Origin: Microcaldota archaeon
GTDB taxonomy: Archaea > Micrarchaeota > Micrarchaeia > Micrarchaeales > CABMGC01
Direction of reading: 5' to 3'
Assembly (NCBI GenBank): GCA_021821605.1
Contig: JAKACG010000033.1
Span: 1-8,037 of the forward strand
DNA: 8,037 nt
The first letter of the stretch is position 1, and each line of letters starts with the position of its first letter. Made by a program: the position numbers and the translations under genes. Below the pieces are notes generated by a model, which did no database searches, had not been told where the DNA came from, and worked only from the letters and a program-made list of their open reading frames with translations. Shown piece after piece: positions 1 through 5,426 of this stretch.

Positions 1-427
1 TCGTGCCTATTCTTGAAACACGCAACCTGTCTTTTTCTATTGAAAATGAACCGTTATCTTGCGGATATATTATACTGTAATATTTGTCCTTTGATTTGAA
101 ACGCGGGAATCCGACTTTGATGTTTTTTCCATTCTTCTTCTCTTTACATCTTCTGAAAAAATTTTGATATGCTTTCATCACACGATATTTTATCTCGCAT
201 CTTGTCTGCGAGTATATTTGCAGGAATTTTTTGTCCTTTTCTATCTCTTTAGCAAATTTGTTTAGAGATGCCATTGAAAGTTTTTTGGTTCCTTCTTTAT
301 AAGATTTTATTGATTTTTCAAGAAGCAGGTTATAGAATTCTTTTGATAAAGCAAGTTGAGACATTATCTCTGACTGGCGTTTGGTATCAGGATAAATCCT
401 GAATTTATATGCTCTTATCAATTCCAT
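1..427 (-). CDS. tnpB: TnpB / IS200-IS605 OrfB family RNA-guided nuclease, N-terminal part, cut by window edge
   Basis: I translated this by hand from the minus strand. It gives about 142 residues with no stop and continues past base 1. It begins MELIRAYKFRIYPDTKRQ, the usual OrfB opening (KAYKFRIYP), followed by a helical region with YNLLLE, and then FFRRCK and VGFPRFKSKD. The last motif is the very typical GFPRFKSK segment of the TnpB N-terminal (HTH_OrfB / wedge) domain. The RuvC-like catalytic motifs and zinc finger would lie off the left edge, so activity cannot be judged. By family knowledge, TnpB is a transposon-encoded, RNA-guided DNA endonuclease that helps IS200/IS605 elements persist. 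Two ATGs occur in tandem (430-428 and 427-425). I prefer the second because an AGGAG site sits 4 bases before it and almost touches the first. A strong TATA box lies upstream. The gene has the same orientation as gatB and is only about 60 bases downstream of it. Confidence 0.87.
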   Translation of the reverse strand, partial: MELIRAYKFRIYPDTKRQSEIMSQLALSKEFYNLLLEKSIKSYKEGTKKLSMASLNKFAKEIEKDKKFLQIYSQTRCEIKYRVMKAYQNFFRRCKEKKNGKNIKVGFPRFKSKDKYYSIIYPQDNGSFSIEKDRLRVSRIGT

Positions 428-450
428 CATACTCCTTTTTTTCAATTTAT

Positions 451-460
451 CTTTATATAC
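451..460 (-). promoter_or_regulatory. Archaeal TATA box for tnpB
   Basis: The minus strand reads GTATATAAAG here, a near-ideal archaeal TATA box. Its centre is about 27-30 bases from the tnpB ATG codons, so transcription should start at or just before the start codon, giving a leaderless or very short leader. A GCGATTCGC palindrome lies just upstream at 467-475. This suggests tnpB has its own promoter and does not depend on read-through from gatB. Confidence 0.55.
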
Positions 461-479
461 CTATCTGCGATTCGCTTTC

Positions 480-509
480 ATCCCACTTCTAAAGAGTGTG
501 GGATTTCCC
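480..509 (-). repeat. Hairpin with CTTTAG loop overlapping the gatB stop codon
   Basis: ATCCCAC (480-486) and GTGGGAT (498-504) are perfect seven-base arms around an 11-base loop. On the minus strand the loop contains CTTTAG, whose TAG is the gatB stop codon. GGGATTTCCC (500-509) forms a second, mutually exclusive inverted repeat. On the minus strand the tract continues GTGGGATGAAAGCG. A CCCAC-type stem with a CTTTAG loop, followed by GTGGG, is a pattern I associate with the ends of IS200/IS605 tnpB elements (the omega-RNA/right-end hairpin). Here it sits on the 5' side of tnpB. It could alternatively help end gatB transcripts, although intrinsic hairpin terminators are not typical of archaea. 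Confidence 0.55.
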
Positions 510-1796
510 GCTCATTCTGTTAAGCAACGTCTCAAGACGTTCTGATACTAGCCTTGGATTAGCCTTGTATTTTTTCACTACATTACCTATTATAAAATTA
601 AGTACCTTTTTATTTGATTCGTACTCTTTTAATAAATGTTTATTTTCATTGAGTAACATACGTATCTCTTTGTCTATATCTTCAGTATTTACTGCGTTAG
701 GTTTTATATCAATTTCCTTTCCTGCTTCAATAGACAGTATATCGCCTTGAGTTGGGTAATTTCCATTTTTTATAATGCCAACGACCTTTTCAACAGTTTC
801 TGAAGAAGGAGTTTTTGTGCCATATCTTTGTATTAAGGAAAGAGCGTTTAGAATATCTTTTAATTGATACTTTCCTGAAAGGCTTTGCAACATCATAAGA
901 GAGTTCTTATTAAACTGTATCGCTTCAAGAATCTGTGAGTCCTTTACACCGTACTTTTTAGAGTACTCTATGGCTATTGCCGTAGCATAAACAGGTTCTT
1001 TGGTATTAATGCCTACGGTATTGTATATGTTTAAATCAGGATCAAAGATAAAACCATACTCTTCATCGGTTTCCTTTTCTCTTGATGAAATAGTAGCTAA
1101 TTTTGCCTCTGAATAAGAACGCGTTTCTTTCTCTACAGTTTGATTTAAATCTATTAACTTTTGCTGTCTTTTTGATTCGTACTCTAAAGCATCTATTAAA
1201 TTCTTTATCCCTGTTATGTTCTTTATCTCTACACGATTATCGGATAAAGAGATATTAAGATCGGCCTTCATCTCCTGGTTTATGTCAACGCCTAGATAAT
1301 AAAGTATGCTTCTTAGCTCGTTCATAAATAACTTAAGCTCTTCTTCAGAAGATATATCCGGCTCGGTAACTATCTCAACTAATGGCTGACCAGACCTGTT
1401 GTAATCTATTAGAGTATAATTATTTTCACGCAGTATCTTTGCGGGATCCTCCTCAAGCTGCACGCGCCTTATACGGATTTTTTTATTTTGTATGCTTATA
1501 AAACCCAAATTCCCTATAGCTAGCTCTTTTTGTGTAACTTGATATGATTTTGGCAGATCCGGATAGAAGTATATTTTTCTTACAAATGAGGTATTAGTAC
1601 TTACCTTACAGTTTAACGCTTTTGCTATTCCCATAGCTTGAGAAATGGCTGCCTTGTTAAGCATAGGTTTAGAACCAGGCATTCCAGTACATATCGGACA
1701 TATTGCGGTATTTGGTTCTGTAGCGTAAGTTTTACATCTGCAGAAAAGTTTTGTCTTTGTAGGAAGACTGACATGAACCTCTAAACCTATTTTCAT
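489..1796 (-). CDS. gatB: Asp/Glu-tRNA(Asn/Gln) amidotransferase subunit B
   Basis: GatB is the kinase/tRNA-binding subunit of GatCAB. It phosphorylates the side chain of Asp or Glu on misacylated tRNA(Asn)/tRNA(Gln) and joins it to ammonia delivered from GatA. Visible features in the 435-residue protein are: GLEVH at residues 4-8; a four-cysteine zinc site (C19, C21, C33, C36) in FCRC/CPIC; YFYPDLPKSYQVTQ at 76-89; LEEDP at 114-118; and the GatB family signature IDYNRSGQPLVEI at 130-142. A C-terminal YqeY-like tRNA-binding domain runs from about 285 to 425 and ends near NPRLVSERLETLL. There is no GatE-type Asp-tRNA-synthetase-like insertion, so this is GatB and not GatE. It is shorter than the usual roughly 475 residues, mainly after FDPDLN (251-256). 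The start has an AGGT ribosome site overlapping the gatA stop, 8 bases downstream of gatA. The last residues (about MSGKSHTL) read into the hairpin next to tnpB and may be element-derived. Confidence 0.95.
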   Translation of the reverse strand: MKIGLEVHVSLPTKTKLFCRCKTYATEPNTAICPICTGMPGSKPMLNKAAISQAMGIAKALNCKVSTNTSFVRKIYFYPDLPKSYQVTQKELAIGNLGFISIQNKKIRIRRVQLEEDPAKILRENNYTLIDYNRSGQPLVEIVTEPDISSEEELKLFMNELRSILYYLGVDINQEMKADLNISLSDNRVEIKNITGIKNLIDALEYESKRQQKLIDLNQTVEKETRSYSEAKLATISSREKETDEEYGFIFDPDLNIYNTVGINTKEPVYATAIAIEYSKKYGVKDSQILEAIQFNKNSLMMLQSLSGKYQLKDILNALSLIQRYGTKTPSSETVEKVVGIIKNGNYPTQGDILSIEAGKEIDIKPNAVNTEDIDKEIRMLLNENKHLLKEYESNKKVLNFIIGNVVKKYKANPRLVSERLETLLNRMSGKSHTL

Positions 1797-1802
1797 AATA
1801 AA

Positions 1803-1806
1803 ACCT
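1803..1806 (-). promoter_or_regulatory. Shine-Dalgarno site of gatB overlapping the gatA stop codon
   Basis: AGGT on the minus strand matches the core of the archaeal anti-SD target (GGAGGTGA). It lies 6 bases before the gatB ATG and shares bases with the gatA TAG. This supports the gatB start at 1796 and translational coupling of gatA and gatB. Confidence 0.5.
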
Positions 1807-3154
1807 ACAACGCACCTATATTATATTTGAAGTTGTATTTGAAGGACGACTCCCAGTCCTCTACAAACTTAATCAAAGCATAATCATTCCAATGTTCAGT
1901 AACTAGCTGTGCACCAAGAGGCATGCCCTCAGAGTATGCATATGGAAATGAAATATGAGGAAATCCACAAAGATTAGGAGGTATTGTAAGTATATCGCTT
2001 TTGTATACCTCAAGAGGCGACATCTTAGCTACATCCTCAAACTTTGGAGTCTTTATAGGCATTACTGGCGATAGTATAAACCCTTCCTTTAGTAAAGATT
2101 TTAACTCTTTTATAAGCAGAGATCTGACCTTTAATGCTTTTGAGTAGTAAAGCTCCTTTACACTTGCACTCCTTACAAAGGTTCCAAGTACTATTCTTCT
2201 TTTAGCTTCATTTCCAAACATCTTTCTTGCATTAGTGAAAAAGGTATTGTAGTTTTGCAGCAACTCCTCATTTTTATATCCGTATTTAAAACCAGTATAT
2301 CTTGCAAGATTTGTAGATGCCTCGGCCATAGCTATTATGTAATAAGAGGGTATTGCCTTGTCTATGAACTCAAGAGATCTCCTTTCTATTTTATAACCCT
2401 TCTTTTCAAGTAAATCTACAAAGCGCATGAACTCACGTTCCACTTCTGGATTTAATCCTGTTACTAACTGCTCTATCAAAATTATCTTCTTTTTTATATC
2501 TGAGGTGTAGTCCTTTCCAACGCAGGTACTATCGTATTTATCCTGGCCTTTTATTAAATTATAAGTATAAAGTATGTCCTCCGCCTTTCTTGCCATGACT
2601 CCTATTTTATCTAAAGAGTTTGAATAATCTATAAGACCATATCTTGATACTGAACCATATGTCGGAGTAAAGCCCACAACGCCACAGAACGCAGCTGGCG
2701 TTGAGATTGAGCCTCCAGTAGACTCAGCAATGGCTACATGATATCTAAGTATTGAGGTAGCTATAGCAGCTCCACTGCTTGAACCGCCTGCAACATACTG
2801 CTCATTAAAAGGATTTCTTGCTATATTCTGCGTGTTTGTTCCAAAACTTCCAAAACCAAACTCATCCATATTGGTCTTTCCAATAAAGGATAGTCCAGCC
2901 TCATTAAGCTTATCTATTACCGTAGCGTTGAATGGAGGTATATAGCCTTTTAGTATCTTTGATGATGCAGTTGTTTCTATGCCTTTCACGCAGACATTGT
3001 CCTTAACGCTAAATGGAAAGCTCGTAATTTTTTGGGTATCAATTATATTATTAAAGGCATTTAGAGTCTTGTTTATATTAGTAAGATCTTCGTGAAGCTT
3101 GAGATAGTACTCATCCGGTTTTGTCTTTTGTTTGAATTCTTCTATCGAGTTCAT
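1805..3154 (-). CDS. gatA: Asp/Glu-tRNA(Asn/Gln) amidotransferase subunit A (amidase)
   Basis: GatA is the amidase-signature subunit of GatCAB. It hydrolyses glutamine (or asparagine) and channels ammonia to GatB. The Ser-cisSer-Lys triad is present: K51 in FSVKDN, S125 in AGGSSSGAA, and nucleophile S149 in STGGSIS. The 24-residue spacing between the two serines is standard. Other family blocks are TNMDEFGFGS (94-103), NPFNEQYVAGGSS (114-126), FCGVVGFTPTYGSVSRYGL (156-174) and the SLDKIGVMAR block (180-189). At 449 residues it is somewhat shorter than typical GatA (about 480), with a brief N-terminal helix region. Two normally near-invariant positions of the amidase signature differ: Ser145 replaces the acidic residue of DTGGS, and Ser151 replaces the Arg after GGSI. 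The gene overlaps gatC by four bases (ATGA) and has an AGGT ribosome site 8 bases before its ATG, which fixes the start. It could be a catalytically altered GatA, but the triad argues for a working amidase. Confidence 0.95.
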   Translation of the reverse strand: MNSIEEFKQKTKPDEYYLKLHEDLTNINKTLNAFNNIIDTQKITSFPFSVKDNVCVKGIETTASSKILKGYIPPFNATVIDKLNEAGLSFIGKTNMDEFGFGSFGTNTQNIARNPFNEQYVAGGSSSGAAIATSILRYHVAIAESTGGSISTPAAFCGVVGFTPTYGSVSRYGLIDYSNSLDKIGVMARKAEDILYTYNLIKGQDKYDSTCVGKDYTSDIKKKIILIEQLVTGLNPEVEREFMRFVDLLEKKGYKIERRSLEFIDKAIPSYYIIAMAEASTNLARYTGFKYGYKNEELLQNYNTFFTNARKMFGNEAKRRIVLGTFVRSASVKELYYSKALKVRSLLIKELKSLLKEGFILSPVMPIKTPKFEDVAKMSPLEVYKSDILTIPPNLCGFPHISFPYAYSEGMPLGAQLVTEHWNDYALIKFVEDWESSFKYNFKYNIGAL

Positions 3155-3423
3155 AGTTCAGGACCTACTACATAAAAACGATATGTTTTTGTATTATTGA
3201 GTATCAACTGTGTGTCTTTGAACTCTTCTGGTATATCATCTCTTGTTTTTTCTGGAATTACTACAGGATGAAACGCCTCCTCAATACCTTCGGTGTCTAT
3301 GGACTTTAGAGTATCAAAATAGATAAGTATTTCATCTATGTCTTTTTTTATTGAAGAGAACTCGGCCTCTGTAAGGCTTAACCTACATACTTCTAGCAGC
3401 CGCTCAAACTCAATGTTTTCCAT
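3151..3423 (-). CDS. gatC: Asp/Glu-tRNA(Asn/Gln) amidotransferase subunit C
   Basis: GatC is the small belt-like subunit that wraps between GatA and GatB and stabilises the complex. The 90-residue product has the usual length and pattern: an N-terminal helical pair (LLEVCRLSLTEAE, residues 9-21, and IDEILIYFDTLKSIDTEGIE, 29-48, matching the family's dl..Il.yf..L..vdt.g pattern), then RDDIPE (61-66), and an aromatic/Val/Pro tail ending FYVVGPEL. It follows the asparaginase-like gene after a 28-base gap and shares ATGA with gatA. No Shine-Dalgarno site is seen before its ATG. Instead a TATA-like GTATAAAT lies about 30 bases upstream, so it may also head its own leaderless transcript. Identification relies on both the pattern and the context. 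Confidence 0.93.
   Translation of the reverse strand: MENIEFERLLEVCRLSLTEAEFSSIKKDIDEILIYFDTLKSIDTEGIEEAFHPVVIPEKTRDDIPEEFKDTQLILNNTKTYRFYVVGPEL
3163..3166 (-). promoter_or_regulatory. Shine-Dalgarno site of gatA inside the gatC 3' end
   Basis: AGGT on the minus strand lies 8 bases before the gatA ATG at 3154 and within the last codons of gatC. With the ATGA overlap it indicates coupled translation of gatC and gatA. Confidence 0.45.
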
Positions 3424-3449
3424 ACAAGAAATTGTTTAGAATTAGAGTA

Positions 3450-3457
3450 ATTTATAC
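3450..3457 (-). promoter_or_regulatory. Possible internal TATA box for gatCAB
   Basis: The minus strand reads GTATAAAT, preceded by an A-run (AAAAA) that could serve as a purine-rich BRE. It overlaps the stop codon of the asparaginase-like gene. Its centre is about 30 bases from the gatC ATG, the spacing expected for a leaderless archaeal transcript. gatC lacks a Shine-Dalgarno site, which fits. AT-rich DNA makes chance TATA matches common, so this is tentative. Confidence 0.35.
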
Positions 3458-4621
3458 TTTTTGTCTTAAAGCCGCTATAGGAGTCAGAGCCGGATCTCTA
3501 GAGATACCGATTAAGGCTTTTGAAAGCTTGCCGCGTTCAAGTATACTTGGTTCTTTAGGTTTGGTAACTCTGTTTTCAAACGTTGATTTGTTGTACTCTA
3601 TAGAAAGCATTCTATTTTTATTGTTCTCGAAGTATAACATAAATTTTTTAAGATACTTTTCTTTATCATTTTTTTCATTGTCTATTATACCTAGAACATT
3701 TGCCATGTTGCTATAATCAAAAGAGTAAAGTCCAGTGCCAAGAATTATACCTGCCTCTTTTGCCATAACGTTTATCTCATAATTTCCTGCTAGAGTATGC
3801 ACCGAAGGAACCTGTGATGAGAGAACAATAGGGACAGTTCTTGCTATATCAGATATATTCTTAAAGTAATTTGATGGTATTCCTACAGAACCGTAACTTA
3901 AAAGTATTATCCCACTATTTTGTTCGGCTGCCCTCACTATCATCTCTATATTATCATTTGGAGAAATGACTATTGTACCTATATTGGAGTTATATCGCGT
4001 TTCTAGCGATGGAGTTAATAGAACATTTTGATTGTTTAATGGAACATTATATCGCAATTTTTTATTGTTTACATGAGCCACAGCATTAGTTATGCAGTCT
4101 AAGGTTAAACCATCATTTTTCTTTGTTTCATATACCCACTGGCCAGGCATTACCTTTCCATGAAAAACAACAAAAACGCCACCAATATCTGACTTTGCAA
4201 AGGTTATTGAGTCGTCAAGGTTCTTCATTGCATCAGAGCCTTCTTGCTCTATTGTTTTCATAGAACCTGTTATAACTATTGGCTTTTTTAAATACGAAAG
4301 CATTAATGAAAGCATTGATGAGGTGAATTGAAGAGTGTCTGTACCGTGGGTTATAATTACCCCATTATGTTTTTCGGTTAAACCAAAGGCTAGGCTGGCC
4401 ATCTTAGCCTGATCTGCAAGCATTATGTTTGTGCTGTCCTTATTTATGAACGGAACTAGCTCTATCTTTATCTTTCCGTCTGGTGAGATAAGATTTTTAT
4501 ATCCAAGCCTTTCTAGAATGGTACTTATAACTCCTTCTGAGGGCTTTATTCCACGATCAGAGTTTAAGCTTGAGATGGTGCCTCCAGTAGTTAGTATTGC
4601 TATACTTCGCATATTTTCCAT
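3452..4621 (-). CDS. L-asparaginase / GatD-like amidohydrolase lacking the GatD N-terminal domain
   Basis: This is an asparaginase/glutaminase-fold protein of 389 residues. Catalytic elements are visible: TTGGTIS (residues 11-17, nucleophile expected at Thr15), HGTDT (92-96, Thr94-Asp95) and VITGSMK (116-122). SDAMKNL (129-135) corresponds to the substrate-side D-G-x-x-N-L region, and a Lys at 167 or 168 is the best candidate for the catalytic lysine. The C-terminal dimer/active-site segment (LAGNYEINVMAKEAGIILG, 277-295) follows type I asparaginases and GatD. GatD, the glutaminase half of archaeal GatDE, normally carries about 80 extra N-terminal residues. Here TTGGTIS starts at residue 11, so the architecture is that of a plain asparaginase. 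About 55 basic residues (335-389) extend beyond the usual end. ATG codons 1 and 4 are both possible starts; the first suits the upstream TATA box and no ribosome site is seen. Being 28 bases ahead of gatC suggests a role in amide metabolism for tRNA amidation. Free asparaginase is the alternative. Confidence 0.82.
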   Translation of the reverse strand: MENMRSIAILTTGGTISSLNSDRGIKPSEGVISTILERLGYKNLISPDGKIKIELVPFINKDSTNIMLADQAKMASLAFGLTEKHNGVIITHGTDTLQFTSSMLSLMLSYLKKPIVITGSMKTIEQEGSDAMKNLDDSITFAKSDIGGVFVVFHGKVMPGQWVYETKKNDGLTLDCITNAVAHVNNKKLRYNVPLNNQNVLLTPSLETRYNSNIGTIVISPNDNIEMIVRAAEQNSGIILLSYGSVGIPSNYFKNISDIARTVPIVLSSQVPSVHTLAGNYEINVMAKEAGIILGTGLYSFDYSNMANVLGIIDNEKNDKEKYLKKFMLYFENNKNRMLSIEYNKSTFENRVTKPKEPSILERGKLSKALIGISRDPALTPIAALRQKV

Positions 4622-4639
4622 GTGAGCACAATTATAAGG

Positions 4640-4648
4640 GTTTTATAG
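4640..4648 (-). promoter_or_regulatory. TATA box of the asparaginase-gatCAB cluster
   Basis: The minus strand reads CTATAAAAC, a good archaeal TATA box centred about 24-25 bases upstream of the start codon at 4621. That spacing predicts a leaderless transcript, consistent with the lack of a Shine-Dalgarno site. It lies in the largest gap between minus-strand genes here (4622-4768), which otherwise holds only AT-rich DNA. Confidence 0.55.
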
Positions 4649-4754
4649 TATATGCATATTTAGATTATTATATTTTTACCTATATTTCGTAGTAAATAGA
4701 TTACCTATTATTTACAATTTTAGCAATGAATAATGCATTAAAAGAAGCAGCAAC

Positions 4755-4768
4755 AAACTCAAAAAGTA
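4755..4768 (-). terminator. Possible oligo-T termination tract after the translin-like gene
   Basis: Immediately after the TAG stop of the translin-like gene, the minus strand carries TACTTTTTGAG, with a further TTCTTTT about 20 bases on. Archaeal RNA polymerase can terminate at T-rich tracts without a hairpin. With a good promoter following within about 110 bases, a transcription break here is reasonable. Runs of this length are common in AT-rich DNA. Confidence 0.3.
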
Positions 4769-5380
4769 CTACTTTAATGCTCCTTTCCTATTATCTGAAA
4801 AAAATAATAGCTCAGTACCGGTGCGCTCTATTTGCATTCTAGCAACATCTTGTTTCTTTCTAAACTCAGGGACTATTGAGTTTGCAAAACGTAAAGGAAC
4901 TGTAGAGTCATAAATCTCAAGCATGAGACAATAGTAAGTTTCTGTTTTCTTTGTGTTTCCTTTCCTTAGCTCATCGAAAGCTTGACGCTTAAGCTCACCT
5001 ACCGCATCAAGAAGACCTAAAAGATAGCTTATCTCATCTGTTTTAAGCTCTTTTAGCGATGGTATTGATTCCTTTAAGACCATGTTGTACACTGAATATG
5101 CTTCCACATACTCTTGATGAGCCTGCTGCGAGTTGTACTCAAAACCACTTTCTATAGACCTTAAAGCTTCATTCATCTTTCCTAGCTCGTGTATTAATTT
5201 CTTAGAGGATATCATATCGTTAGAATGTACCAGAGTTATTGCCTTCCCAGAAAGCCTTACTATGTCTCTTGAAAGCTCCATCACCTTATCTTTACGTTTA
5301 TGAAGCAGCAGTAAATTCTTTTCTATTTTTTTAATATTATCTATCATTTTTTCCACTATTTTTTCCACTATTTTTTCCAA
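4769..5380 (-). CDS. Translin / TRAX-family RNA-binding endoribonuclease
   Basis: The 203-residue, almost all-helical protein matches the translin superfamily along its length. Family blocks are: LSRDIVRLSGKAITLVH (36-52); the QEYVEAYSVY block (89-98); ISYLLGLLDAVGELKRQAFD (117-136); ILE-type helices around IYDSTVPLRFANSIVPEFRKKQDV (156-179); and IERTGTELL (184-192). Human TRAX uses two acidic clusters, in QEYVEA and DYLLGVADLTGEL. The equivalents here are E90 and E93, and D125 and E129, so the RNase centre looks intact, as in archaeal TRAX-like homo-oligomers. By family knowledge such proteins form ring- or shell-shaped octamers that trim RNA; eukaryotic C3PO removes small-RNA passenger strands and processes pre-tRNA. 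The start shown is TTG at 5380, directly after an in-frame TAG. GTG codons at 5368 and 5356 and the ATG at 5347 are alternatives, and ATG at 5347 (192 residues) may be the true start. The 5' end is built of a 12-bp tandem repeat. It lies 46 bases after ogg1. Confidence 0.9.
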   Translation of the reverse strand: MEKIVEKIVEKMIDNIKKIEKNLLLLHKRKDKVMELSRDIVRLSGKAITLVHSNDMISSKKLIHELGKMNEALRSIESGFEYNSQQAHQEYVEAYSVYNMVLKESIPSLKELKTDEISYLLGLLDAVGELKRQAFDELRKGNTKKTETYYCLMLEIYDSTVPLRFANSIVPEFRKKQDVARMQIERTGTELLFFSDNRKGALK

Positions 5381-5404
5381 CTAATTTTCCAACTAATTTT
5401 TCAA
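5345..5404 (-). repeat. Five-copy 12-bp tandem repeat across the translin-like start site
   Basis: Read in frame on the minus strand, the five units are TTGAAAAATTAG, TTGGAAAATTAG, TTGGAAAAAATA, GTGGAAAAAATA and GTGGAAAAAATG. Each is exactly four codons. Every unit opens with a possible start codon (TTG or GTG). The first two end in a TAG stop in the translin frame, the next two have ATA there, and the last has ATG, the only ATG start candidate. The tract therefore decides where the protein begins. Confidence 0.85.
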
Positions 5405-5413
5405 TTATATAAT
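5404..5413 (-). promoter_or_regulatory. Possible TATA element before the translin-like gene
   Basis: The minus strand reads ATTATATAAT between the ogg1 stop and the repeat tract, centred about 28 bases before the TTG at 5380. A second match, TATAAAA, lies at 5416-5422. Either could drive translin separately from ogg1, but the spacer is nearly all A and T, so the evidence is weak. Confidence 0.25.
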
Positions 5414-5426
5414 TATTTTATATTTA

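Larger units (their letters stand above)
1..504 (-). mobile_element. IS200/IS605-type tnpB element, partial, upstream end only
   Basis: The element is inferred from the tnpB N-terminal region plus a hairpin-bearing, non-coding stretch between tnpB and gatB (428-504). IS200/IS605 elements have no terminal inverted repeats or target duplications. Their ends carry subterminal hairpins, and a hairpin with seven-base arms is present at 480-504. No tnpA (Y1 transposase) is visible, so this may be a tnpB-only element or tnpA may lie off the edge. The exact boundary near gatB is a guess; the other end is outside the window. Confidence 0.5.

Noticed and set aside
496..750. Plus-strand open frames opposite gatB, gatD, ogg1 and glyS (for example 496-750, 3432-3716, 4425-4625, 5641-5874, 6509-6785, 7007-7240)
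   Set aside because: All lie antisense within well-supported minus-strand genes with recognisable protein families, and their translations show no family pattern and no promoter or ribosome site. They are shadow frames.
489..1796. Calling the GatB-like gene gatE because of the neighbouring GatD-like protein
   Set aside because: It lacks the Asp-tRNA-synthetase-like insertion of GatE, has the GatB length range, zinc cysteines and signature, and follows gatC and gatA in the classic gatCAB order.
3452..4621. Naming the asparaginase-fold gene gatD outright
   Set aside because: The GatD-specific N-terminal domain is absent and the TTGGTIS motif begins at residue 11, so the architecture is that of a simple asparaginase with a C-terminal extension.
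4622..4768. Small RNA or tRNA gene in the largest gap between genes
   Set aside because: The gap is very AT-rich, with no cloverleaf, no TTC-type arm and no GC-rich stem. It is explained by a promoter and T-rich sequence.
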